Shown: positions 1-6,901 of the stretch, in pieces
Layout of the letters: each line of letters starts with the position of its first letter
How positions within the stretch are numbered: the stretch's first letter is position 1
Source: Lachnospiraceae bacterium
Lineage (GTDB): Bacteria; Bacillota; Clostridia; Lachnospirales; Lachnospiraceae
Assembly (NCBI GenBank): GCA_017446125.1
Contig: JAFSRL010000012.1
Location: 1 to 6,901 of the forward strand
Reading direction: 5' to 3'
Length of the DNA stretch: 6,901 bases
Translations under genes and position numbers: made by a program
The notes under the pieces: model-generated
What the model was told of the DNA's origin: nothing
Databases searched by the model: none
Seen by the model: only the letters and a program-made list of their open reading frames with translations

Positions 1-1058
1 GGGACGAGAAAGCCGCTGCCGGCTGCAGCGCGGATTATTCCTATCACATGTCGATTACGGACTGGAATAAAGAAGCGCATGCGCAGTGCGAAGATATGAT
101 GAAGGAGGGCTTAAGTACCTTCAAGGTCTATATGACCTACGACACGCAGTTAAATGATGAAGAGATTTATGAAATTCTTGTGCGCTTAAAAGAGGTGGGC
201 GCCTTTACCGGCTGCCACTGCGAGAACGCGGGTATGATCGACGCGCTGCGCAAGGAGTATTCTTCCGACGAGCGCTTAACGTTGGTTTCCTCTCATTATA
301 AGACAAGACCCGCGGAGGCGGAGGCGGAGGCGATTGACCGTTACTGCCACCTCGCGGAGGTAGCGGGCGCTGCAATCATGGATGTGCACTTAACCTGCGA
401 GGCAGGCTTGAACGAAATCCGTGAAGCGAGAAAGCGCGGGGTCAGGGTTTATGCGGAAACCTGTCCGCAGTATCTTGTCATGGATGATTCCCTCTATGAG
501 CTTCCGGGATTTGAGGGGGCGAGATATGTGTGTGCGCCGCCGTTACGCAAAAAGTCTGATCAGGAAGCGCTCTGGCAGGCGATTGCCGCAGGAGAAATCC
601 AGACGGTCTGCACCGATCACTGCGCCTTTACGCTTGCGCAGAAGGAGCTCGGGAAAGAGGATTTCAAAAAGATTCCGGGCGGGATGCCGGGCGTTGAGAC
701 AAGGGCGGAGGTGATGTACTCCGAGGGCGTCGCAAAGGGCAGGATTACAAAGGAAAAGCTTGCGGAGGTCTGTGCGGAAAACGTGGCAAGGCTTTATGGC
801 TGCTACCCCGAAAAGGGCGTAATTGCGGAAGGTTCGGACGCGGATCTCTTTATTCTCGACCCGAACGCAAAAAAGACGATTACGGCTTCCAATCAGGTGA
901 GCAGGTGCGATTACGCGCCGCTTGAGGGCATGGAGATTACGGGCGTCATTGAGCAGGTTTTCCTAAGAGGCGCGCTGGTCGCTGAAAACGGTAAGGTCAT
1001 CAAGGAGAATACCGGGCGGTTTATCAAACGGCATGCGCCCGAGATGTTTGACCTTTGA
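1..1058 (+). CDS. hyuA: Hydantoinase/dihydropyrimidinase-type amidohydrolase, 5'-truncated
   Basis: A cyclic amidohydrolase that hydrolyses ring amides such as hydantoins or dihydropyrimidines; the natural substrate is not known from sequence. The frame is open to the left edge (first whole codon at base 3), giving 351 residues. The family is about 460 long, so roughly 110 residues, including the usual N-terminal HxH metal motif, lie outside. Visible metal-site elements: the lysine that is normally carbamylated in STFKVYMTY (codon 123-125), histidine in CHCEN (216-218), histidine in VHLTC (387-389) and aspartate in CTDHC (615-617). AETCPQYL and the GVIAEGSDADLFILDP C-terminal strand region are also typical. 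From memory it resembles E. coli HyuA (YgeZ) throughout, for example MPGVE and the ending GRFIKR. Unusual cysteines surround two metal histidines. The ATG at 48 is internal, not the start. Its place before xanthine dehydrogenase genes suggests a role in purine or ureide breakdown (inference). The family is sure, the exact reaction is not. Confidence 0.93.
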   Translation, partial: DEKAAAGCSADYSYHMSITDWNKEAHAQCEDMMKEGLSTFKVYMTYDTQLNDEEIYEILVRLKEVGAFTGCHCENAGMIDALRKEYSSDERLTLVSSHYKTRPAEAEAEAIDRYCHLAEVAGAAIMDVHLTCEAGLNEIREARKRGVRVYAETCPQYLVMDDSLYELPGFEGARYVCAPPLRKKSDQEALWQAIAAGEIQTVCTDHCAFTLAQKELGKEDFKKIPGGMPGVETRAEVMYSEGVAKGRITKEKLAEVCAENVARLYGCYPEKGVIAEGSDADLFILDPNAKKTITASNQVSRCDYAPLEGMEITGVIEQVFLRGALVAENGKVIKENTGRFIKRHAPEMFDL

Positions 1059-1076
1059 TTGTATGGATTGCATTTC

Positions 1077-1084
1077 AGGTAGGG
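1077..1084 (+). promoter_or_regulatory. Ribosome binding site of the fused hydroxylase gene
   Basis: AGGTAGGG lies four bases before the ATG at 1089, inside the only real gap of the window (1059-1088, 30 bases). It supports that ATG as the start. The gap has no hairpin with a T run and no convincing -35/-10 pair, so the gene is probably transcribed together with the hydantoinase. Confidence 0.6.
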
Positions 1085-1088
1085 TAAT

Positions 1089-3692
1089 ATGGCAGAGGAT
1101 ACTTGCTTTCGTTTTACTGTCAACGGACAGGAAACGGAAACTTCAGACAACAAAAAACTGATTCGTTTCCTGCGGGATGATTTGGGGCTCACCAGCGTTA
1201 AGGATGGCTGCTCCGAGGGCGCGTGCGGCACCTGTACCATCCTGATGGATGGAAAAATGACGCGTGCCTGCATCATGACAACGGAGCGTGCCGCGGGTCA
1301 CGAATTCTTAACCGTCGAAGGGCTTTCCCAAAAAGAAAAAGAAGTCTATGTTTACGCCTTTGGCAAGTGCGGCGCGGTGCAGTGCGGCTTTTGCACACCG
1401 GGCATGGTGATGAGCGCAAAGGCGTTGTTTTTGCAAAATCCCGATCCCGACGAAGAGGCAATCAAGAAGGGAATCCGCACCAATATCTGCCGGTGCACCG
1501 GCTACCGCAAAATCATTGAAGCGATTGCGCTTGCGCGGGACATCTTCAACGGGAAGGCCGCAATCGATGAAGAATTTGAAGGCAGTGACAATTTTGGCGT
1601 CGGTGCAGCCGCCTTCCGCCATGATGTGCGGGAAAAGGTGTTGGGGTACGGCATCTATCCGGATGATTATTATGAGGACGGAATGCTGCATGCCTCCGCA
1701 GTGAGGACGTCTTACCCGAGAGCAAGGGTGGTGAAAATTGATGCGTCAAAGGCTTTGGCGCTGCCGGGTGTCGTCACGGTATTGACGGCTGCGGATGTGC
1801 CGGTGAATAAGGTCGGGCATATCCAGCAGGACTGGGATGTGATGATTGCGGAGGGCGATATCACGCGTTCCATGGGCGACGCCATCTGTCTGGTCGTTGC
1901 GGAATCGTTGCAGGTGCTCGAGGAAGCAAAGGCGCTTGTCGAGATTGAATATGAGGTGTTGGAGCCGGTGCGCTCCATTGCGGAAGCGAAAGCACAGGGC
2001 GCGCCGCAGTTGCATGCGCATGCTGCGGGGAACTTGAACCAGACGCGCCACGTGACGAGGGGTGATGCGGCAAGTGCGTTAAAGAATTCCGCCTTTGTTG
2101 TTTCCGACCACTTTACAACACCGTTTACGGAGCACGCCTTTTTGGAGCCGGAGTGCGCGATCGCGTTTCCGTACAAGGACGGTGTGAAGATTCTTTCGAC
2201 CGATCAGGGCGTTTATGATACGCGTAAGGAAACCGCCCACATGCTGGGTTGGGATGAGACGCCGGAGCGGGTGGTCGTTGAAAATCTTTTGATTGGCGGC
2301 GGCTTTGGCGGCAAGGAGGATGTTTCCGTGCAGCACCTTGCGGCGCTTGCCGCGTTAAAGACAGGACGCACGGTCAAGATTAAGATGGCAAGACAGGAGT
2401 CCATCAACTTCCATCCGAAGCGCCACGCGATGGAGGGGACCTTTACGTTGGGATGTGACGAAAACGGCATCTTTACGGGACTGGACTGCGAGATCAATTT
2501 CGATACCGGTGCGTACGCGTCGCTCTCGGGACCCGTGCTGGAGCGCGCCTGTACACATTCCGTCGGACCGTATTGCTATCAGAATACGGACATCCGCGGT
2601 TACAGCTATTATACGAACAATCCCCCTGCGGGCGCCTTCCGCGGCTTCGGCGTATGCCAGAGCGAATTTGCCTTAGAGTCCCTCGTCAACCTGCTCGCGG
2701 AGAAGGTCGGGATTACACCGTGGGAGATTCGCTTCCGGAATGCGATTGAACCGGGGAAGGTCTTACCCAACGGACAGATCGCGGATGCGTCGACCGCGTT
2801 AAAGGAAACGCTGCTCGCGGTTAAGGATGTGTATGATGAAAACATGTCGCATGCCGGTATTGCCTGCGCATTGAAGAATGCGGGCGTGGGTGTCGGGCTT
2901 CCGGACAAGGGACGCGCGAAGTTAAAGGTCGAGGATGGGAAGCTCGTTCTTTATACGGCGGCGTCCGATATCGGACAGGGCAGCGGCAATGTCTTTTTAC
3001 AGATTTTACAGCAGGCGACGGGCTTAAAGCGCGACGAGCTTGTTCTGGCACCGGGGTCAAGCGAAGATTCTCCGGATTCCGGAACGACGAGCGGCTCCCG
3101 CCAGACGTTAATTACCGGTGAGGCGGTGCGCATGGCGGGTGCGGAGTTCTTAAAGGCATATCATGCTTGCGGAAAGAATCTTTCAACGCTTTCGGGCAAG
3201 GAATTTTTTGCGGAGTTCTTTGACCCGACGGACAAGCTGGGCGCGGATGTGCCCAATCCCAAGAGCCATGTCGCTTACGGTTACGCGACGCATGTCGTGA
3301 TTCTGGATGATGCGGGACGTGTGACGAAGGTTTATGCGGCGCACGATTCCGGCAAGGTCGTGAACCCCATTTCCATTCAGGGGCAGATCGAGGGCGGCGT
3401 GTTGATGGGCTTAGGCTACGCCTTAACGGAGGACTTCCCGCTCGAGGACTGTGTGCCGAAGGCGAAGTTCGGAACACTCGGGCTCTTGCGGGCGACCGAC
3501 ATTCCGGACATCCACGCGATTTATGTGGAGAAGGAAACACCGATCCCGTTTGCGTACGGCGCGAAGGGCATCGGGGAGATTGCTTCAATCCCGACCGCGG
3601 GCGCGGTGCAGGGTGCGTACTATGCGTTTGACGGCGTATTCAGAACGAAGCTGCCGTTACAGAATACATTCTATAAAAAGGAGAAGGTATGA
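1089..3692 (+). CDS. Fused [2Fe-2S]-molybdopterin hydroxylase, selenium-dependent xanthine dehydrogenase type
   Basis: A cytoplasmic molybdenum hydroxylase of 867 residues, probably acting on xanthine or a related purine. Residues about 8-80 form a plant-type [2Fe-2S] domain (Cys41, Cys46, Cys49, Cys61). Residues about 85-155 form the second [2Fe-2S] helical domain (Cys99, Cys102, Cys134, Cys136, with Gln98 before the first, as is usual near the cofactor). A linker of about 25 residues leads straight into the molybdopterin part: no FAD domain lies between, unlike animal xanthine dehydrogenase. Mo-site motifs are TEHAFLEPE (347-355), IGGGFGGKE (402-410, with Glu410), PAGAFRGFG (Arg518), DIGQGSGN, PDSGTTSGSRQT and GIGEIASIP (Glu830, the expected catalytic base). 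Two-part fusions of this build without FAD match the family named selenium-dependent xanthine dehydrogenase (TIGR03311, from memory). Selenium there is a labile cofactor, not selenocysteine, and no in-frame TGA occurs before the end. The stop overlaps xdhA by ATGA. Fold is certain; substrate and selenium need are inferred. Nicotinate or another heterocycle is the main alternative. Confidence 0.9.
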   Translation: MAEDTCFRFTVNGQETETSDNKKLIRFLRDDLGLTSVKDGCSEGACGTCTILMDGKMTRACIMTTERAAGHEFLTVEGLSQKEKEVYVYAFGKCGAVQCGFCTPGMVMSAKALFLQNPDPDEEAIKKGIRTNICRCTGYRKIIEAIALARDIFNGKAAIDEEFEGSDNFGVGAAAFRHDVREKVLGYGIYPDDYYEDGMLHASAVRTSYPRARVVKIDASKALALPGVVTVLTAADVPVNKVGHIQQDWDVMIAEGDITRSMGDAICLVVAESLQVLEEAKALVEIEYEVLEPVRSIAEAKAQGAPQLHAHAAGNLNQTRHVTRGDAASALKNSAFVVSDHFTTPFTEHAFLEPECAIAFPYKDGVKILSTDQGVYDTRKETAHMLGWDETPERVVVENLLIGGGFGGKEDVSVQHLAALAALKTGRTVKIKMARQESINFHPKRHAMEGTFTLGCDENGIFTGLDCEINFDTGAYASLSGPVLERACTHSVGPYCYQNTDIRGYSYYTNNPPAGAFRGFGVCQSEFALESLVNLLAEKVGITPWEIRFRNAIEPGKVLPNGQIADASTALKETLLAVKDVYDENMSHAGIACALKNAGVGVGLPDKGRAKLKVEDGKLVLYTAASDIGQGSGNVFLQILQQATGLKRDELVLAPGSSEDSPDSGTTSGSRQTLITGEAVRMAGAEFLKAYHACGKNLSTLSGKEFFAEFFDPTDKLGADVPNPKSHVAYGYATHVVILDDAGRVTKVYAAHDSGKVVNPISIQGQIEGGVLMGLGYALTEDFPLEDCVPKAKFGTLGLLRATDIPDIHAIYVEKETPIPFAYGAKGIGEIASIPTAGAVQGAYYAFDGVFRTKLPLQNTFYKKEKV
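3678..3683 (+). promoter_or_regulatory. Ribosome binding site of xdhA
   Basis: AAGGAG sits five bases before the ATG at 3689, within the last codons of the upstream gene, whose lysine-rich tail (KKEK) it encodes. With the ATGA stop/start overlap it points to translational coupling between the two molybdenum subunits. Confidence 0.7.
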
Positions 3693-5998
3693 ACAAGGTA
3701 GGACAAAGCGTTGCCAGAGTGGATGCCTTTGACAAGGTGACGGGCAGGACAAAGTATTACGAGGACCGGATGCCGCCGGGAACGTTGTACGCGCGGATTT
3801 TTCACGCGGAGGTGGCACACGCCATCGTGAAGCGCGTGGACACATCCGCAGCGCTTGCAATTCCGGGCGTCTTAAAGGTCCTGACCTGTTTTGATGCGGA
3901 GCCGCTTCCCTGTTTTCCGACAGCGGGTCATCCGTGGTCGATGGACCCCTCCCATCAGGATACAAGGGACCGGCATCTTTTGAACACCCATGTCCGTTAC
4001 TGGGGAGATGATGTGGCGCTTGTCATCGCCGAGGATGAGGTCAGCGCGATGCAGGGCGTGCGCGCCATTAAGGCGGAGTATGAGGAGCTGCCCTTTGTGT
4101 TAGACCCCGTCGAGGCGATGAAGGAGGGGGCGCCCGTATTGCATGAGGAGTTTCCGGACAATATCTTAAAGCATACGGACCGCGTGCAGGGAGACTATGA
4201 GACTGCGATCAAAAAGGAAGGTCTCATCAGGGTCGAGGGCTGGTACGAGACTCCGATGGTGCAGCACTGCCACATCGAAAATCACGGCTGCTTTGCCTAT
4301 ATGGAGAACGGCAGGATTACGGTCGTGACTTCGACCCAGATTCCGCACATCATCCGCCGCGCGGTCGGACAGGCGCTTGACATTCCGTGGGCGGATGTGA
4401 GAATCATTAAGCCTTATATCGGCGGCGGGTTCGGTAACAAGCAGGATGTGTTGTATGAACCCTTATGCGCCTGGGCATCGAAGGAGATGCACGGGCGGTG
4501 CGTGCGCATCGACTGTACGAGAGAGGAGACCTTTGTCTCGAACCGCGTCCGGCACCCGATGAAGATTCACATCATCACATGGTTAAATCCCGACGGGACG
4601 CTGGAGGCGCGCAAGGTCGAGGTGTTCTCCGGTCAGGGCGCTTACGCGTCGCACGGTCACTCCGTGACGGCGAAGGCGATGAACTCATTTGCGCAGCATT
4701 ATCCTTGTGAAAACCTGCAGTTGGATTCCTATACGGTGTATACAAATAAGCCCTCCGCGGGTGCGATGCGCGGCTACGGCATGCCGCAGGCTTCCTTTGC
4801 GGATGAGGCAAACATTGAGGACTGCGCGAAGGTCTTGGGACTGGATCCTGTGGAATACCGCCGTAAGGTGTTGATGCCGGTCGGGTTTACGGATGCCTTC
4901 TCCGGCAACGTGAATTATTTTGATTCCTATAACCAGTGCATGAACCGCGCGATGGAGATAATCGATTTCAAAAAGAAGCAGGCGGAGTATGGGCATGACA
5001 CCGGCAACCTCCGACGCGGCATCGGGATGGCGACGTTCTGGTACAACACGGCGGTTTATCCGATTTCGTTGGAGACAAGCTCGAACCGCATGCTCTTGAA
5101 TCTCGACGGGACCGTGACCTTCCAGTGCGGCGAAACGGAGATCGGGCAGGGCGGCGACACCGCCTATGCGCAGATGGTCGCGGAGGCGGTGGGACTTTCT
5201 TCCTACCGTGATGTGCATGTGGAGAGCGTGCAGGATACGGACTTAACACCGACAGGCTTAGGTGCCTACGCATCACGCCAGACCTATGTCGCAGGCTTTT
5301 CGATTAAACAGACCGCCGGAATGCTGCGCGACCGGATTCTGAATCATGCGTCGAGGCTCACCAGACAAGCGGTTTCGAACCTCGACATCGTGGACGGTGA
5401 TGTCGTGCGCAAGGGTGATGGCGGGATTCTCATGAGCCTAAAGGAGCTTGCGATGACCGTACAGTATGATCCGGTGAATTCGGATCACATCACGGCGGAG
5501 TCGACGTTTACGATCAGGAACAATGCCTATTCCTTCGGCTGCACCTTTGCGGAGGTCGAGGTGGATGTCGCGCTGTGCAAGGTCAAGATCCTGAACATGG
5601 TCAATGTCCATGACTGCGGCAACCTGATCAATCCGGCGCTTGCCGAAGCGCAGGTGCACGGCGGAATGTCGATGGCGATCGGGTTTGGAATGAGCGAGCA
5701 GCTGCTCTTTGATGAAAAGAACGGAAAGCCGCTGAACAACAATCTGTTGGATTACAAGCTTTCGACCTTTATGGATCACCCGCGCTTACAGGGCGACTTT
5801 ATCGAAAACGCGGAGCCGACCTCGCCCTACGGAACGAAGTCTTTGGGCGAGCCCCCGACCTGTTCCGGCGCACCGGCACTTCGGAACGCGATTTTACATG
5901 CGACGGGTGTTGCGATTGATACGATTCCCTTAAATCCGCACCGCTTGTTCAAGGAGTTTACGGACGCGGGATTGATTCATGACAGTTGGAGGGATTGA
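3689..5998 (+). CDS. xdhA: Xanthine dehydrogenase molybdopterin-binding subunit XdhA
   Basis: The 769-residue catalytic subunit of a three-subunit xanthine dehydrogenase, expected to work with XdhB (FAD) and XdhC (two [2Fe-2S] clusters). E. coli XdhA is about 752 residues and, from memory, matches along most of the length (for example QIPHIIRR, VGQALDIPW, SHGHS, LCKV and NVHDCG regions). The N-terminal a/b hammerhead domain opens with RVDAFDKVTGRTKYYED, followed by the two molybdopterin domains. Motifs: HCHIENHG (193-200), IGGGFGNKQD (244-253), SAGAMRGYGMPQ (Arg361), ETEIGQGGDT, ASRQTYVAG and SLGEPP (Glu721, expected catalytic base). It has no iron-sulfur or FAD domain of its own. Gln252 stands where the fused upstream enzyme and bovine xanthine oxidase have Glu; E. 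coli XdhA, from memory, also has Gln. The start ATG overlaps the upstream stop and has a good ribosome site. In an anaerobe the enzyme could also run as a urate reductase (inference). Related purine hydroxylase activity is the main alternative. Confidence 0.93.
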   Translation: MNKVGQSVARVDAFDKVTGRTKYYEDRMPPGTLYARIFHAEVAHAIVKRVDTSAALAIPGVLKVLTCFDAEPLPCFPTAGHPWSMDPSHQDTRDRHLLNTHVRYWGDDVALVIAEDEVSAMQGVRAIKAEYEELPFVLDPVEAMKEGAPVLHEEFPDNILKHTDRVQGDYETAIKKEGLIRVEGWYETPMVQHCHIENHGCFAYMENGRITVVTSTQIPHIIRRAVGQALDIPWADVRIIKPYIGGGFGNKQDVLYEPLCAWASKEMHGRCVRIDCTREETFVSNRVRHPMKIHIITWLNPDGTLEARKVEVFSGQGAYASHGHSVTAKAMNSFAQHYPCENLQLDSYTVYTNKPSAGAMRGYGMPQASFADEANIEDCAKVLGLDPVEYRRKVLMPVGFTDAFSGNVNYFDSYNQCMNRAMEIIDFKKKQAEYGHDTGNLRRGIGMATFWYNTAVYPISLETSSNRMLLNLDGTVTFQCGETEIGQGGDTAYAQMVAEAVGLSSYRDVHVESVQDTDLTPTGLGAYASRQTYVAGFSIKQTAGMLRDRILNHASRLTRQAVSNLDIVDGDVVRKGDGGILMSLKELAMTVQYDPVNSDHITAESTFTIRNNAYSFGCTFAEVEVDVALCKVKILNMVNVHDCGNLINPALAEAQVHGGMSMAIGFGMSEQLLFDEKNGKPLNNNLLDYKLSTFMDHPRLQGDFIENAEPTSPYGTKSLGEPPTCSGAPALRNAILHATGVAIDTIPLNPHRLFKEFTDAGLIHDSWRD
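5988..5993 (+). promoter_or_regulatory. Ribosome binding site that fixes the xdhB start
   Basis: GGAGGG lies seven bases before the ATG at 6001, overlapping the final codons of xdhA. An in-frame TTG at 5986 would add five residues, but this site would then lie inside the gene. The site therefore decides for the ATG. Confidence 0.8.
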
Positions 5999-6000
5999 CC

Positions 6001-6891
6001 ATGTATGACTTGAAGGCATTGTATGAAGCGAATAGCGTGGAGGAGGTTGTCGAACTGCGCCTTGCGCATCCGGACGCGGACATCATCGCGGGCGGAAGTG
6101 ACGTGCTGGTGCAGATGCGGGAAGGCAAGCGTGCCGGACATGAGCTGATCTCCATTTATATGATCGATGCGCTGCGCGGCGTGACGCTCGACGAGGAGGA
6201 GAACCTGCGCATCGGTTCGCTGACCTCGTTCTCCCACATCACGCACGACCCTTTGATCCAAAAGTATGTGAATGTGTTGGGTGAGGCGGTCGATCAGGTG
6301 GGCAGCCCGCAGATCCGCAACATCGGAACAATCGGCGGCAATACCTGCAACGGCGTGACAAGTGCGGACTCCGCGTCGACCCTGCATGCGTTTGAGGCGA
6401 TTGTGGAGCTGACAGGAAAAAACGGTGTGCGCAGGATTCCAATCAAGGACTTTTATCTCTCCGCCGGCAAGGTGGACATCCGCATCGAAGACGGTGAGAT
6501 CCAGACGGCGATCCTGATTCCGAAGGAGAGCTATGAGAATACCTTCGGACATTACATCAAGTACGGGATGCGTAACGCGATGGAGATTGCTACCTTAGGC
6601 TGCAGCGTGAACGTGCGCATGTCGGAGGATAAAAGAAAAATCGACCGCTGCCGGATTGCCTTCGGCGTGGCCGGCCCCGTACCCATGCGGACGCCTTCCG
6701 CGGAGGCGGTGGTCAACGGGAAGGAACCGACGAAGGAGCTGGTCGATAAATTTGCGCACGCGATTTTGGAGGATATCAATCCCAGAGATTCGTGGCGTTC
6801 TTCGAAGGCGTTCCGACAGCACATCGCGGTCGAAATGGCGGCGAGGGCGATGACGCGATCGATTGAACTTGCGGGAGGTGAAGTGGCATGA
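6001..6891 (+). CDS. xdhB: Xanthine dehydrogenase FAD-binding subunit XdhB
   Basis: The 296-residue flavoprotein subunit that takes electrons from the iron-sulfur clusters of a molybdenum hydroxylase and passes them to NAD or another carrier. Two FAD-binding segments of the CO dehydrogenase/xanthine dehydrogenase flavoprotein fold are clear: IIAGGSDVLVQMR (28-40) and SPQIRNIGTIGGNTCNG (102-118), followed by TSADSA. A C-terminal CO-dehydrogenase flavoprotein-type domain begins near residue 180 (KYGMRNAMEIATLGCSVNV) and includes AFGVAGPVPMRT and PRDSWRSSKAFR. E. coli XdhB is about 292 residues and, from memory, has nearly the same motifs in the same order, including SWRASKEFR. I see no inserted cysteine cluster like that of 4-hydroxybenzoyl-CoA reductase. 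It starts two bases after the xdhA stop and its own stop overlaps the next start by ATGA. It is the only FAD subunit seen for two molybdenum enzymes, so it may serve both (inference). Confidence 0.93.
   Translation: MYDLKALYEANSVEEVVELRLAHPDADIIAGGSDVLVQMREGKRAGHELISIYMIDALRGVTLDEEENLRIGSLTSFSHITHDPLIQKYVNVLGEAVDQVGSPQIRNIGTIGGNTCNGVTSADSASTLHAFEAIVELTGKNGVRRIPIKDFYLSAGKVDIRIEDGEIQTAILIPKESYENTFGHYIKYGMRNAMEIATLGCSVNVRMSEDKRKIDRCRIAFGVAGPVPMRTPSAEAVVNGKEPTKELVDKFAHAILEDINPRDSWRSSKAFRQHIAVEMAARAMTRSIELAGGEVA
6873..6880 (+). promoter_or_regulatory. Ribosome binding site of the last, cut-off gene
   Basis: GGGAGGTG lies seven bases before the ATG at 6888 and within the last codons of xdhB (AGGEVA). 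It is a strong site at good spacing and supports a real gene starting at the window edge. Confidence 0.75.
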
Positions 6892-6901
6892 GTGCACAGT
6901 A
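6888..6901 (+). CDS. xdhC: Start of next gene, probably xanthine dehydrogenase [2Fe-2S] subunit XdhC
   Basis: Only ATG AGT GCA CAG and two bases of the next codon are inside the window (Met-Ser-Ala-Gln, then Tyr or stop by the bases seen). The ATGA overlap with the xdhB stop and a strong ribosome site show that translation begins here. The identity rests on gene order only: in E. coli the order is xdhA-xdhB-xdhC, and XdhA and XdhB here both lack iron-sulfur domains, so a small [2Fe-2S] subunit of about 160 residues is expected. No part of the protein itself can confirm it. Confidence 0.6.

Noticed and set aside
48..50. ATG as the start of the hydantoinase
   Set aside because: The frame is open to the window edge and the residues before it (DYSYH) match the family. 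A start here would also remove the N-terminal metal-binding part.
312..329. Three tandem copies of GCGGAG
   Set aside because: It is an in-frame Ala-Glu run inside the hydantoinase, where the family also has an Ala/Glu-rich helix. It is too short to call a functional repeat.
1056..1058. TGA codons ending the genes as possible selenocysteine codons
   Set aside because: Given the selenium link I checked the TGA stops. Each falls at the expected C-terminus of its family and is followed at once by the next gene's start or ribosome site, so they are normal stops.
1059..1088. Possible promoter or terminator in the only intergenic gap
   Set aside because: Thirty bases hold a ribosome site but no hairpin with a T run and no convincing promoter boxes.
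5986..5988. TTG as the start of xdhB
   Set aside because: The ribosome site GGAGGG would fall inside the gene. The ATG at 6001 is correctly spaced and gives the family's usual N-terminus.
5977..6552. Long minus-strand open frame (191 codons) opposite xdhB
   Set aside because: It lies wholly opposite strongly conserved coding sequence and has no recognisable domain. Long antisense frames are common in GC-rich genes. The same applies to those at 4685-5218, 1712-2176 and 3112-3588.

Overview
The window holds part of one operon-like array, all on the + strand, with almost no non-coding DNA. In order it contains: the 3' part of a hydantoinase/dihydropyrimidinase gene (hyuA/ygeZ-like); a fused [2Fe-2S]-molybdopterin hydroxylase of the kind annotated as selenium-dependent xanthine dehydrogenase; xdhA (molybdopterin subunit of a xanthine dehydrogenase); xdhB (its FAD subunit); and the first five codons of a further gene, probably the small [2Fe-2S] subunit xdhC. 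I found no RNA genes, mobile elements, CRISPR arrays, promoters or terminators.

Organism. Gene content, protein similarity remembered from families, strong purine-rich Shine-Dalgarno sites, fairly high GC and frequent TTA leucine codons fit a strictly anaerobic member of the Bacillota, perhaps a gut Lachnospiraceae-type bacterium. This is inference; no taxonomic marker is present.

Layout. 1-1058 hydantoinase (5' end cut by the window edge); a 30-base gap with a Shine-Dalgarno site; 1089-3692 fused hydroxylase; ATGA overlap; 3689-5998 xdhA; 2-base gap; 6001-6891 xdhB; ATGA overlap; 6888-6901 start of the next gene. The spacing implies one transcript and translational coupling through much of it.

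How the genes may work together. The molybdenum enzymes interconvert purines such as hypoxanthine, xanthine and uric acid by hydroxylation (or the reverse, reduction, in anaerobes). The hydantoinase-type amidohydrolase opens a cyclic amide or ureide ring. E. coli carries the same families near each other (the ygeW-ssnA region with xdhABC, xdhD and hyuA), and related clusters in gut anaerobes have been linked to anaerobic purine and uric acid breakdown. The most interesting point is that two molybdenum subunits of different build sit beside a single FAD subunit: one carries its own iron-sulfur domain and no FAD domain, the other has neither. They also differ at a key active-site position (Glu against Gln). 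The system is of a known type rather than wholly new, but the division of labour and electron routing between the two enzymes is not settled by the sequence.
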